NCBI RefSeq assembly: GCF_042100115.1
Contig: NC_091274.1
Coordinates: 2,232,001-2,296,000, forward strand
Source of the DNA: Alternaria dauci
Lineage: Eukaryota; Ascomycota; Dothideomycetes; Pleosporales; Pleosporaceae
DNA length: 64,000 bases
Direction: 5' to 3'
Under the pieces are notes generated by a model, which did no database searches, was not told the DNA's origin, and was given only the letters and a program-made list of their open reading frames with translations. Position 1 is the stretch's first letter. Each line of letters begins with the position of its first letter. The position numbers were made by a program, and so were the translations under genes. This document shows, piece after piece, positions 1 to 11,491 of the stretch.

Positions 1-437
1 AGCAAAAGCATACTTGGTAATTAATAAATAGGTCGCGTCAGAAGCGCTAGCGTTGTAATGAGTCCAAGACCACCTGGGCAGGGGATGGTGAGGCTGGCAG
101 CTGGGCTGCCCGTGCGCCATGCCCCCCCGATTGATTTTGGACCTTGGACCCCCCTCATTCAACACTCGCAATCCGTCTCAACGCCAACGCCGATTATCAC
201 TCCATCATTGCGCACGCTGCCAGACGGCGCTGACGCCTGTACATCACTCTTTCGCATCGGCCATTCCGGTGCTGCACCATTGTTTATAGCGATTTTACGG
301 GATGAACGAAGAGTACAGCTGCTCCACCACGCCCATCAACGACCTTTGACGAGACGCGTCCTCTGGCCATTTCGCTGCATCTTCCCTCATCGGCCACATA
401 CCCCTACAACTCCATACTATACGTCGCATCCATTGAG
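1..437. other. 5' flank of the C2H2 regulator gene
   Basis: There is no supported gene here. The stretch is pyrimidine-rich towards its right end, as is common in fungal 5' leader regions, and lies directly upstream of the start codon at 438. Short open frames exist, but none shows a recognisable protein. Confidence 0.5.
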
Positions 438-3292
438 ATGGCGTCGACCTCGTCGCCAGCCGTCCGCAAGACAGGCGCTCCTGAGAAGAAGGTAAGTAGT
501 GCGTGTACCAAATGCATCAGAGACATCCGCTGACTTCTTGCTTTCAACAGTACAAGTGCCAGTTAGTAATCTCCCTGTACGAACTGCATGCGAGACAGAT
601 ACTGACTCCGTCCTCCCACCCTCTAGGTTCTGTAACAGAGCCTTCTCGAGGTCAGAGCATCGTTCGAGACACGAAAGATCGCGTTCGTATTCCCCTGTTT
701 CATTCTTTGTATTCGCGATGAAGATGCGATTGTTTTGAGCGGGGTAGCTGTTTGTTGATGCGGGACATGCGCGACGTGGTCGCGCGCTGCGGGGAAGACA
801 AGAGAAACAAGATCGCTAACTTGCCCCTCACCACAGATACCAAAGAGAGGCCTTTCAAGTAAGCAAACGCGGCTGTACAAGCTACACGTGAGACATGTAC
901 TGACTTTGCATCAGATGTTTAAAGTGTAGATCCACGTTCGTACGTCGCGATCTTCTCCTGCGCCACGACCGCACCGTTCACGCCAAAGACGGTGGCGCGC
1001 CCCTTCCCAGTGAGCAAAAGCGCCGAACAAACACCAAGGCGGCCGACCAAGGGCCTTCCAAAGCCGCTCCCGTCGAAACTGCGACGACTCTCGAGCGCAT
1101 CGAAGCTGACAACGATGCGATGCACGAGGATGAAGACCTCAACGCCGCTGCCATGTTGATGACCGATTTCCATCACAAGGCAATGGCGAGCCAGGAACCC
1201 GAGATGATTCCCGAGCACAACGAGCCCGTCATATCGCCCACGGGCCCATCCATGATGGAGCCTGTCATCCCATACACTGCTCCAGGCCAGAACATGCTGC
1301 CTCAGATGCCGTGGAGAGACTCAATGGTACCTCAGTCAGAGCCCAAGTCCTCGCCCAACACACACTCAGCCTTCAACAGCGCCAGCGCGCTTGGCTCACA
1401 TCCCCATCAGCTTCCGCCATTAATGGAACGCACCATGTCCGGCAGCGACAGCCTCGCACCTACTTTCTCGGCAATGAATGGCGGTAACGGACTGGGTACC
1501 CCTGGCGCTCTTTCGCCCTATCCCTCCATGATGGGCCCCGTATCGCCTGTTGATTACCGCAAGTCGCCCGGCCCCAACCAGGCTCTGATGATGACCCGCG
1601 CCCCCCAGCTAGACTCGGAGGAGCAGTGCGCAAGAATATACGAGAACATCAAGCAGTATGACAGTGAAAACGCGCTCTTGGAGACGTTCCACTTGCCAAG
1701 TCTGAACACGCTGAACCGCCTGTTGAAGACGTACTTTGATCTGTTCCACCACCATCTGCCCTTCTTGCATCCTGCCACCTTCAACCCTACTGAGGTGTCT
1801 GCCCCGCTGCTGCTTGCCGTGCTATCGATAGGTGCCCTGTACATCTTTGATCAGGATCAAGCCTACATGCTGCACATTGGATCAAAGGTTTTAGTCAACC
1901 AATTCCTGCAAAACAAGGAGAACTTCAGTTCCCGCAAATGCCCTCTATGGACTATGCAGAGCACCCTCCTTAACATGATCTTCAGCAGCTGGAGTGGTGA
2001 TCCAAAAGGACTCGAATGGGCCTGTTCAATCAAGAGTCTTCTCGCCAACGTACGTTTTATACCTCCTCTACTCATCACAGCCGCTAACAAACCGCAGATG
2101 GTCGCAGGAAACCGATACGAACTGAAGCTTCGTTCTGACGCCCGTGATGGCGCTCAACCAAACCACGAAGAATGGGTCGTCGACGAGCAATGCCGTAGAA
2201 CTTACTATGCCGTCTACATCTTCTTTGGTCTGCTAACTCTTACCTACAACCACACACCAGCAATGGGCTTCAACGAATTCGACACCCTGGAGCTGCCCTC
2301 TTCGGAGTCGCTCTGGACCATGGAGGTATCTGACGATGAAGCATGGCGCGAAAGTCTAAGTGCTTCCAAGATCATCACCTTCCGTCAAGCACATGACAAT
2401 TTATTCCAAGGCGAGACTGCGCGCTACAGTGCCTTCGCCACACGTGTCATGATCAATGCACTATTCCTCGAAGTTTGGTACCACAAGCGCAGCCCGGAAG
2501 CTCTTCAGGACGTAGTCACCGAGTACAAGCTTCGTCTGGCTCTAGAGACCTGGGAGAAGTCTCTCGAATTATGCGAGCCGGAGACGGTCGTTGTTCAACT
2601 AAGCGCTCCACACAAGGGCCACCCACTCATCTTCAACGCCATGGCATTGTACAGGAACACCAGGGCCCGACTAGTGGTCGATCTTAAGTCCATTCAAGAA
2701 GCTCTCCGTTACCATGATTCGTACGAAGTAGCTGCTGCCATGACCAACGCCCGCGACAAGGTTCAACGCTCTCCAGAAATGATCAAGGTCATTCAAGAAT
2801 GCTTCGACTGCATCGAGGTTGCTGCTGTACAAGGCATACGTTGGGTCGCACGGACTTCGGCTACCAATTGGAGCATCGAGCATCCACTTACTGGCATGGA
2901 TCTAATGGTCATCCTAACGCTGTGGCTCTACCGCCTGGAGCACGACGAAGAGCCAGCTACCGAAGAGGAGCTAGCAATGTACAACAAACTGCGCAACCTA
3001 TTTGACGACGACTCGGTTGATGTCTATGGTGCAAAGCTGAGCTCCACAGTGGCGCGACTATGGGGCAGCATGATTGACGAGGTCGTTGTTTGGGGGTATG
3101 TAAACTAGTATTCATCTTTTGGGCTTCTCACTAACAGTACACAGTATCACCAAACTCATGGGCGAGGCCTTCAAACTACATTCACAAGCCCTTGTTGGCT
3201 ATGAAGATGCCATGTCATCCCGATCTGGGTCTGCGACGCCGTCAATGGCTGCCGGCGGCGTTCAGGTCCTCGAGATGCAAATGGCCTATTAA
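438..3292 (+). CDS. C2H2 zinc-finger transcription factor with fungal_trans domain
   Basis: This is a predicted nuclear, DNA-binding transcription factor of 807 residues. I infer seven exons: 438-491, 551-561, 627-682, 837-858, 915-2049, 2098-3095 and 3145-3292; all phases fit and the total is divisible by three. The N-terminus forms two classical C2H2 fingers. Finger 1 reads YKCQFC...H...H with the linker HTKERPFKC, and finger 2 reads CLKCRSTF...H....H. A long Pro/Ser/Met-rich linker follows. The middle region matches the fungal-specific transcription factor domain (PF04082), for example LKTYFDLFHHHLPFLHPATF. The fingers are split over four tiny exons, two of them 11 and 22 nt. The intron at 2050-2097 has no in-frame stop, so retention would insert 16 residues. 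The regulated genes cannot be told from sequence. Confidence 0.88.
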
Positions 3293-4112
3293 GCGGCAGC
3301 TATCACTTGCGCTGCCCTCGGTCTTTCGCGGGCTTGTCTTGATCTCTCTTTTTCTTCTTACAGAATGTGGGCTTTTCTTTGGCCTGTTGTCGTCTCCTTG
3401 CACCCGGGAGCATGGCAAGGAGTTTGGCGCATTCAGCATCAGTCTATTCCTATCTTATTTCACTTTTCAAGATTGGGGTAATTCGGCGTACAGGGCGGTC
3501 TGGTCCAGATCCTACGCACTCGAGCTCATGCTCTCCTCGTTTGGTATTCTTCTAATATCTTTCCCTCGCTCATACCCATCGGCATTTCTGGACTACCGAA
3601 GGCTGGCCCTAGGCGCGTTGTTACTACTAGCGTTGCCTTTGACGTGTTTCTGCTAATACCTGTTTGTTATCTGCTTCTACTTCGGTAATGCCTTTTGATT
3701 TTGGTGGCACCTGGCTCTTTCTCTACATATACCACAGTATTTCATGGTTCGACTTCGCGACGACGGAGATGGGGATATCCCGGTAGTAGACATGAAGTAA
3801 AAATGCGATTTGATTAAAACTATTACCACACGAATACGTCTCAATCGACCAGGATCGCGATTTGTCTGCGATATCTGCATGTCCTACGCTGTGCTTTGCC
3901 GTACTATGGTCTTGATTGTGAAGCCACTAAAATTGACAAATGGTCCGTGCCATGTTGCAGCACTAGCGCGTTGAGCTCCAGTCTGAACTTTTCCAAAATT
4001 TCGCGAATAGAGCTCCGCGACCAGCCCGACCACAGCACGACGCATTACCAGCCACCACTACATATCCACATTTCTAACTCCTGCCGATAACCTACAGTCG
4101 TCTTACTATACA
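3293..4112. other. Intergenic region between regulator and NHP2
   Basis: This holds the 3' flank of the regulator and the promoter of NHP2. It is pyrimidine-rich. The open frames here lack any recognisable domain and I see no RNA gene. Confidence 0.5.
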
Positions 4113-4855
4113 ATGTCGAAAGATATCGAGGAGAAGAGGCTGAAGAAGGACAAGAAGGACAAGAAGGAAAAGAAGGAAAAGCGCGCGGAGACCGATGGCG
4201 TGTCCAAGAGCAAGAAGGACAAGAAGGAGAAGAAGGTCAAGGGCGATGTCGAAATGGTAGACGCGCTCGAGGCCGAGCTGGAGAAGGAGCCAGAAGTCTC
4301 CATGGTCAACGTTGTGGACGGCAGCGATGAGCCGCGCGGCGCACTCGTTCCCTTTGCATTCCCTCTTGCAGACAACGACAAGGAGGTCAAGAAGATTCTC
4401 AAGACTGTCAAGAAGTGTATGTTCCTCCTGTCTCATCTTCCTAGCGTCTGGCGCAACAAGGAAAAGCTAACGTTTCTTCCACCACAGCCGCCAAATCCAA
4501 GACTCTCCGTCGTGGTGTGAAAGAAGTTGTAAAAGCTCTGCGCAAATCCGCCGCCTCAAGCGCGGGTACCTCCAGCGACCCCAGCGCCATTGTCGTCATC
4601 GCCGCCGACATCTCGCCCATGGACGTTATTGCGCATATCCCCGTTCTCTGCGAAGACCACAACGTACCTTATATCTACATCAAGAGCCGCGCGCAGCTTG
4701 GCGAGGCTAGCGCAACAAAGAGGCCCACCAGCGTGGTCATGATTGGCAAAGAGAGGATGGGTAAGAAGGCAGGTGAGGGCGACGAGGAGTTCACCGAGGC
4801 GTACGGTGAGCTCGTCAAGGTCGTCAGCAAGGCCGCCAAGACGGTCAGGAAGTAA
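4113..4855 (+). CDS. NHP2: H/ACA ribonucleoprotein complex subunit NHP2
   Basis: NHP2 is an L7Ae-family RNA-binding protein of box H/ACA snoRNPs, which pseudouridylate rRNA and act in rRNA processing in the nucleolus. There are two exons, 4113-4416 and 4488-4855, joined across a GTATGT...CCACAG intron, giving 223 residues. The C-terminal half carries the L7Ae/NHP2 signature: RRGVKEVVKALRK, then VVIAADISPMDVIAHIP, then VLCEDHNVPYIYIKS. The first ~60 residues are an extremely Lys/Glu-rich extension (repeats of KKDKKEKK), which makes the protein longer than the ~156-residue yeast form and probably helps nucleolar targeting. The start follows the clear context ACAATG, and no upstream in-frame ATG gives a better match. 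Confidence 0.93.
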
Positions 4856-5367
4856 AGAGAGCAATGCGCATGCGGCGAGTGTGGGAGAGAAGCTGTTCGA
4901 TCGTGTGTCGAGTGTATTGTTCAAAACGGGAATGAGGAGTCTGGCGTTTTTCACCCAAATGGTTGGCTGGCTAGTCCTCCTACTGTTACTGCTTTAGTTC
5001 CAGGGACTAGGCTAGGCTTGCAATATACCTCTACAAAACTTCAAGATTCTCTTTTTCAATTTAGGCCACTTGTTGACTGCCCTCGATTCTGTAGGCTCTA
5101 CAAGAACAGGTGCCTGTAAAGGTTGCTGATTTTGCGCAGTGATCTGGCTGTATCACATTCCAATCATGTTTTCTCGTCGCCTTGGTTATGAAGCATGGGC
5201 GAAAGTTGGACTATAAAAACGATTGTTGGGTCTACGTAACTATCAGGAGGATAAAGTATAAACACGAAAAGAAGTCAGCACACATCGTTAACCATCGACA
5301 TCACCAGTCCACATCCCAGAGCCCCCTAATCCTATTCTCTTCGGGTACAGCGTTTAAAAACGAAGAT
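4856..5367. other. Convergent 3' flanks of NHP2 and the LPMO gene
   Basis: The two neighbouring genes end towards each other here. No gene or RNA is supported; the stretch presumably carries both 3' UTRs. Confidence 0.5.
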
Positions 5368-6172
5368 TTAGTTAGCGGCGGTCCACAGGGCCGGACCAGG
5401 GAACGTGTAAGTGGTAGGGTTGGTGTAGAGGTTGAACACAATGCCAGGCATGTCTTTTGTGTACAAGCTCGTACCTGGAACACCAGCAGTCGGCTTAACT
5501 GAGCCGCTACCTCCAACCTTGAGATTCAGGCCTAGAACACCCGTTAGTATCTTTTATTCTTCGTGGTGCTGAGTGATGAAGAAACTTACACTGAGGGTAA
5601 AGCTGCGCGCCATTCACATTCTGGCCACCGTGAAGTGCAATGATTTCGTGGCGGATGACATAGTTGCCAGGTGCAAGTTTGGCTGGAAGAACGGTAGAAA
5701 CCTTGAACTTGTCCGCGATGAGCTTATCGGTAACCCAGGTTCCGGGACTGATGATGGCGGACTGAGAGATCTTTGACCACCGGAGAGCACCGGGTGTCAG
5801 AGTGGTGCAATCACCATTGCAGGGTGCGATGTAGTTTATAATCGGGCCCTTGTGGCTGTCGGGCCAGGTGCTCCATTCGAATTCGATAGTGTCACCAGCA
5901 TTGACGTTGGCGTAGAGACGTCCGGCTGTGGCACTCTTGTGGCAATTCACGTCTGCAGTGCCGACGGAGTTCGGCTCGACGAAACCGATGTCTTGGTTCA
6001 GAGCATCCCAGCCTGCAGTTTGGGGACGAGCATCCTTGGCGTAGTAGTACCAGACTGGGTCAGAGCCGTTGGTAAAGGTTCCCTTCACGTTGACGCCCTT
6101 GACGAAGCCGTGAGCGGAGGCAGTGTCGAGGAAGATGGCGACAGCGCCGAGAAAGAGCGCGGAAGTGTACAT
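5368..6172 (-). CDS. Secreted AA9 lytic polysaccharide monooxygenase
   Basis: This is a copper enzyme of family AA9 (formerly GH61) that oxidatively cleaves cellulose or related glucans outside the cell. The exons are 5590-6172 and 5368-5531, separated by a 58 nt intron, giving 248 residues. The signal peptide (residues 1-20) ends ...DTASA, so the mature protein begins with His21 (HGFVKG). That N-terminal His is the first ligand of the histidine brace. The second His lies in SHKGPIINYIAPC, and the axial Tyr is in GAQLYPQC after the HEIIALHGG motif. No CBM1 module or C-terminal linker is present. A TATA-like element lies about 90 nt upstream. The substrate and the C1/C4 regioselectivity cannot be read from sequence alone. 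Confidence 0.94.
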
Positions 6173-6967
6173 GATAGAGACTGTGAGGAAGAAGGTCTGT
6201 GAAGCTTCAGATAGCGAGTGTTGTTGCTTTGATGGAGATGGAGTGTGTTCGATTCTTCTCTTATATGTCTTCCACGGTCCAGATGGTGTTACTGACTACT
6301 CATCTTGTCCTCATTAAGGAACGGAGCGCAATGACCGATTACTCCTGGTAAGTCAAGCATCAGATAGTGTCTTTAGATGACTGAGAGCCCCTTGCCCACG
6401 GCCTTGTAGCAGCAATGGGCATGGTCACCGAGGCGAAGCATTGCTTGTGTTGCTCTCCAGCCACACGAGACCACCACCGTATGACTTCCAAGATCTTCCA
6501 TTGTTCAGAATCCGATCATAGGCGCAGACGCTGAAATTGTCGCTATATTGTACCCGCCTCAGAGTGTGGTTGTGGCGTGCAGGGGCATGTTTCGCGATGA
6601 AGGCGAGCCTGGTTTTCGTGCGCGTAATCAATCTATTTCCCCGGAAACTCATGTAAAGTGCCGTTAGCGACCAATCTAAATACTGGGACGGCAGCGAATG
6701 GCGTCTGGAATGTATGACATCACGTCACACTCGTCACACGGGTGTTTTGTGTGGGTGTGAAATTGTTATTGAAATTCTTCCGATGTCGTTGAGCTATTGT
6801 GTAGGAATCGATATCCCACCTGGACTCCTACAGAGGTCTTGGATCTTCCAATTTCGTGACATCATGTGCTACATACACAAAGGCACCCTCACAGCTTCAT
6901 GAGAGTATACCTAGGTATATGTATGAAGATTCAACGTTTGCTTCTAACCTTGAGCCGCTTGGCAGCA
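6173..6967. other. LPMO promoter and flank of the unknown gene
   Basis: Apart from the TATA-like hexamer, no gene or repeat is supported. The short open frames here have no recognisable features. Confidence 0.4.
6260..6265 (-). promoter_or_regulatory. TATA-like element upstream of LPMO gene
   Basis: The minus strand reads TATAAG about 90 nt upstream of the LPMO start. The position is reasonable for a core promoter element. This is a motif match only. Confidence 0.4.
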
Positions 6968-7672
6968 TCAATAATATGTGGACAGAAACTGCGCCTCCCT
7001 TTGCCGCCTTTTATCCTCAGCTACCACATTTGCGAGCCTTGAAATAGCCTCGTAATGATCGTTGCCACTCCCTTTCGTAACAAACTCCAGTTTGCCCTCA
7101 CTATCCACGAACAAGCTCGCTTCAACCGTCCTTTCACTCTCACTACTAATGATCAAAAACTCTTTCTTATACATTATCTTGAAGTGCTCTTCACGACGAA
7201 TTATGCCTTAACACCCATCAGCGTTACGATACATCCTTGGGATTGACAGAACATCGACTTACCAACAGCCATCCTTGCTATCCGCTGCATACGGGCCATA
7301 GCTGGCGCCTCCCGCTTGTCCGGTATCCTCTCATTATTTTTCCGTGCTAGATTCAGTATGATACGCACATACATGCTCTTTGTCTTCCCGATCCTCCTCT
7401 CTTTCTCCTTCGCATTTCATTCTGGGCCGCAGATTGAGACCGCGATTGGGGTCGGAGTTCCATTCTAAGTTTTCGTATTTCCAGTCGTTTAATGCGGTGC
7501 TGAAGGAACGGTGTGCGCGAGCGGGAGGTACTTCTGTAGCATTGTCGATGGCATGGATTTGTGTGGAGAAGAGGCCAGAAGGGGCAGAATCTTCACCTTT
7601 AACCGTGATATGGTAAGTTGGGGCTATCAAGGCAGCGCCATGGAGCTTTGCGGGACTAGTTGGCGGAGGCAT
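6968..7672 (-). CDS. Small conserved-looking hypothetical protein
   Basis: I do not recognise the family. A three-exon model (7373-7672, 7263-7314, 6968-7206) gives 196 residues in one continuous frame. The second intron is well formed (G/GTAAGT at 7262, acceptor TTAAG at 7207) and joins a basic stretch, ARMQRIARMAVG, to IIRREEHFKIMYKKEF and a charged C-terminus. That join is the main support. The first intron (7315-7372, donor GTATGT) is less certain: acceptors that would leave 43, 58 or 64 nt introns all keep the frame. The N-terminal part is rich in Pro/Ala and then Glu/Arg. No signal peptide or transmembrane segment is apparent. Confidence 0.5.
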
Positions 7673-8260
7673 GACGGTGTCTTGTGTGTATGACGTATGA
7701 GATAGATATAGACTCTGGGTTTGTGTGGGTTTGCTGAAGGTTTGCAGATGTGTATTGGTGTTGATTCGCAGGAACTCCGCGCCATGGCTAATTATACGGC
7801 CTGAAATTGGTGAATAGTATCGATGCTGAATGAAAAGTGAAGAATCGCGAGCGCTATACAGATGTGAATTTGGCGTTTCACACTACTTGCACTGTCAGTG
7901 ACATATTAGCGTTGGAAGAGTCACGATTGACTGGCAGAGGCTGTATCACGTCGCTAGCAATCAATGTCAAACAGTTGCTCACATGTGAGAGACCACGCAC
8001 GATAAGACATGATAAACATCTCCGTGGAAAAGAATCGCGGAAAACTGTTGAAATTGCTAGAGACCTTCCACGTCGAAAAGCCATGGAGAATGCTCAACTC
8101 TCGCCAATCAAGGAGAATCGTAATGGTATGATGACATGAGGACGTTCAACAGCTGGGTACTAGCAATGATTCCCAAGACTTACGCATCATTCCATTTCCA
8201 TGCCATGCCCATATCTGACACAGAACCCAAACCTTTGGAATTTGATACATGACCCAACTC
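7673..8260. other. Intergenic stretch between unknown gene and vWA gene
   Basis: This includes the promoter side of the small unknown gene and the 3' flank of the vWA gene. No further coding sequence is supported. Confidence 0.45.
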
Positions 8261-10562
8261 CTAGTACCTGCCACCTGGTGGCGGTTGGCCGTACTGTTGT
8301 TGACCTGGATATCCGCCGGGACCACCTTGAGGTGGTCGCTGCTGGCCATACTGACCTGGTGGAGGTGGCTGTTGGCCATAGCCTTGTGGAGGAGCGCCGT
8401 AGCCTTGAGGCGGATGCTGACCAGGTGGGGCACCGTAACCTTGTGGTGGCTGTTGACCATAGCCTTGCGGAGGCGCGCCATATTGACCAGGTGGCGCACC
8501 ATAGCCGCCAGGCGCTGGGTTGGTCTTCTCGTCCTTGGAATCGTAGCTTCTGTCAATAGCACCAAGAAGAAGCTTAATGATCCAGAGATCCGGTGTGAGA
8601 TCGACAGGTGGGTTGGCACGCATCATTTCTTCTTGTTCGTTCTCGAAGTCTGAATTCATGTTAGTACGGATCTGATCCGTCGATAGGGACACTTACTGGA
8701 TGTGCAGTCAATCATAGGGCCAACCTCAGGATCCTCATCAAGTTTACCGAGGAATGCCCTGGCGGTCGTATCATTTCCAACTTGTGCGAACTCAAAGGCG
8801 ACAGCGCCGCGGCCGTAGGGTGTTGACTGGAGTTGTCTGTATGTTCCTTTGATAACGTCAAAGATCTTGTTTGGCTGTTCACCTGCCGGCTGCCCGTCAG
8901 TGATAGCGATGACTAACACCGGCTTCTGCATCTGTCCGGAACGCGCCTTTGGAAGTACTATCTCATTGATGACCTTTGTTTCCATAGAGCTGCCCATGGG
9001 GGTAAGGCCCTTGAAGTTCACGCCGCGCATGATCTCTTCGATCTGAGCCTCGGTCGCGACGCCATCTTGGAGGGATCGACCCTGTTGGTTGCGAGCATTA
9101 GAGAGGTCAGTGTTCATGCATCGAACTGAGATTCCGTCGTTGTCAAAGAGCGTGGCAGCAAAAGAGACTCGCTCCAGGATAAGGCGCAAGTCTTTGATAC
9201 GGCTACCTTCCTCTTCAAACTGCATCGAACCACTGTCATCTAGAAGGTGTCAGCTTGATCAGGGGCCTAGACTTTGCCGACCTACCGATGTATAGAACGA
9301 TATCGTATAGTGCTAGCTTGACAATATCATTGGCGATCTCTTTTTGAATACGCCAGCGCTGGATGACTTGGTTGATCTTTGAGGGTGCATCTTGGGCAAT
9401 CCGGTCTAGGTGCTGGCAAATTGGGAAGTTCTGAAGGCCCTTTTCTTGGATACAGGCTTGCAGCAGCTGTTTGTAGCCCGCGACTTCAGCTGGCCCAGCT
9501 TGGACCTGTTGAGGAGGAGGGGGACCGCCGTAGCCTCCCTGTGGTGGAGGTGCGCCATACTGACCCTGCGGAGGCTGTCCCGGAGGACCACCCTAATGTT
9601 ACGTTAGTACGTATACAAATTTTGAACAAATATCACTAGCTCTGCATCTTTGCCCGTACGTATTGAAAATTCAAAGTAGGAGACAAGAAATCGAAAAGGT
9701 CTAGATTAGTACAAACATTTTGCTGATAAGGGGGCTGCTGGCCGTAAGGTTGGCTATACTGCTGTGGCGGCTGTCCGTAAGTGGGTTGTTGTGGTTGGCC
9801 CCATTGGCTTTGCTGCTGGTACTGTTGAGGTGGTAGTTGTCCATAGGGGGGTTGATTCCACTGCGCTGGAGGCGCCTGATTTGACTGTGGCGACTGGGGG
9901 AATGGTGACTGGGGATACGGAGACTGCGCCTGAGGATATGGGGATTGAGGCTGTTGTCCTGGTGGTGGCGGAGGAGGTCTGCTATACCCTGACTGTCCTT
10001 GAGGATACGGCGAGGATGTGCCATAGGAGTTTGGGGCTACTGGTTGCGCAAACGGTGACTGTGGCGGCGCATACGAACCAGGACGCAGAGGCAGCGGAGG
10101 TGCAGGCTGTTGCTGCTGCGCATAAGGATTTGGCGCCTGCCCGGCGTTGGGCTGATAGGCGTTGTAGGTAGAGGCCATTTTGCTTGATAGAGGCATATGT
10201 GGCTAGGTCCAGGAGCAAAGTGTGGCGCGTCGAGTCCAGAGTGGATTTGTTTCAGGCGGGCGCGGGGTTTATTGGGAGCCAAAACAGAGTGGAGACTGGG
10301 TAAAAGGTTTGCGAATGCCTAGTCTCAGGTGGCGGGTAGAAAACAGGCGATGACGACGCAGAGCAAGTGACAAGAAGGAGCTTTTTGGGCTTACCGCGGA
10401 AACACCGGCACCTTGGGCACCTGGATACGCTTGATACTGTGTTTGGCCAGGCTGTGTTGCATTAGTGAATCATTACCAACATGGACATTTCACCTGGAAA
10501 CTTACGTAGCTACCTTGTCCACCCGGCGGAGGATAGCCAGACGCAGCATTTGCCGCCGCCAT
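8261..10562 (-). CDS. von Willebrand A domain protein with Pro/Gln/Gly-rich flanks
   Basis: This is a predicted 612-residue protein with one vWA domain between low-complexity arms. The exons are 10506-10562, 10395-10451, 9717-10202, 9286-9592, 8697-9239 and 8261-8649, and all phases agree. The vWA fold shows a complete metal-dependent adhesion site: DDSGSM (DxSxS), the Thr in KGLTPMGSSM and the Asp in AITDGQPAGEQ. The N-terminal ~200 residues are PQ-rich with repeated SPYPQ units. The C-terminal ~90 residues repeat GYGAPP/QGYGQQPP, a prion-like composition. The first two exons are exactly 57 nt each and in phase 0. A shorter form could start at the ATG at 10178 (MASTYNAYQ). The cellular role is unknown; the vWA domain suggests protein-protein binding. 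Confidence 0.82.
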
Positions 10563-11491
10563 CTTTGAGGCCAGCTATCCAACAATGTCAGCCGATGAAT
10601 GATGTTATGCGGGGCATGGAGGGGCAGCCAAGGAGCTGGCCGCAACGTACACCCATCTTACTGTTTGTGTGTGTATGTGCGTGAGGTTCGTGGCAGTAGA
10701 TCGAGTGTGCAAGAAACCGGACAAGGCTGATTCTCGAGATAGAATTGGGGTGTAGAGAAAGTGGCGGGTTAGATAGATTTAATGTATGCCTTGCGCTGTT
10801 CGTTTGGAAGAAGGAGCTCCCGAAAGATGACAGCTAAGCGCGAGCTCAGCCCCGCTGCACCGCCTGGTGACCTTATCACGTCCCATTGGTCAAAGCCTTT
10901 CAGCTATTATCTGTTTGCGTACCGTGTGTTCTTATGAAATGTGGAAACGCTCGTGGCTGTGTTCAGTGGGTCGTCGCAAAACCGGTAAATGCGCCTGCGT
11001 TTACAAGGGTGTGACGCCACAAACGAGCGGGGCATCATCAGGCAACTGCATAGGTACTGTCCAGACAATTCAAGGTACGTGAATTGCCGGTCAGTAATGA
11101 TTTGACTACGCCTCAATCGAGCTAGGTTACAGTAAGGATCGCATGTGCGTTTGTACTACGCCTGCAGTTCACTAGTCAAGTTACATGCGTTTAGGCAACC
11201 TTGGAAGGCTTACTTGAAGACGCCCCAGGTCCAGATGTTGAGGCACATGTGCTTCATGTGATAGCAGTATACACCTCCGGAGTGGAAGAGGATCCCTAGA
11301 TCGCGGAGGCAGAGGGAGACACTTGGCCAGAACGCGATGAGCGGCGGAGCCATGGGCTACAAGGAAGTGGGCGATACGGATCCAAAGGTCGAGTTTAGGC
11401 AGAAAGTGGGCGACAAAGAATAGAGCGAAACGCAGAAGATGAACACCAAGGAGACAGCGGTAGAGGGTCAAGAGACAAATGACCAGAAGAT
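10563..11491. other. Intergenic stretch with weak open frames
   Basis: No confident gene. On the minus strand, 11181-11543 is open and hydrophobic. An overlapping frame reads FWPSVSLCLRDLGILF and ends just after a possible splice donor near 11215. These hints sit in different frames and I cannot build a gene from them. Confidence 0.35.

Noticed and set aside
3192..3656. 154-codon plus-strand ORF after the C2H2 regulator
   Set aside because: It starts in a shifted frame over the last coding exon of the regulator and runs into its 3' flank; no domain is visible.
8200..10171. Plus-strand ORFs opposite the vWA protein
   Set aside because: They arise from the repetitive Pro/Gln/Gly codons on the other strand and show Trp/Val-rich nonsense composition.
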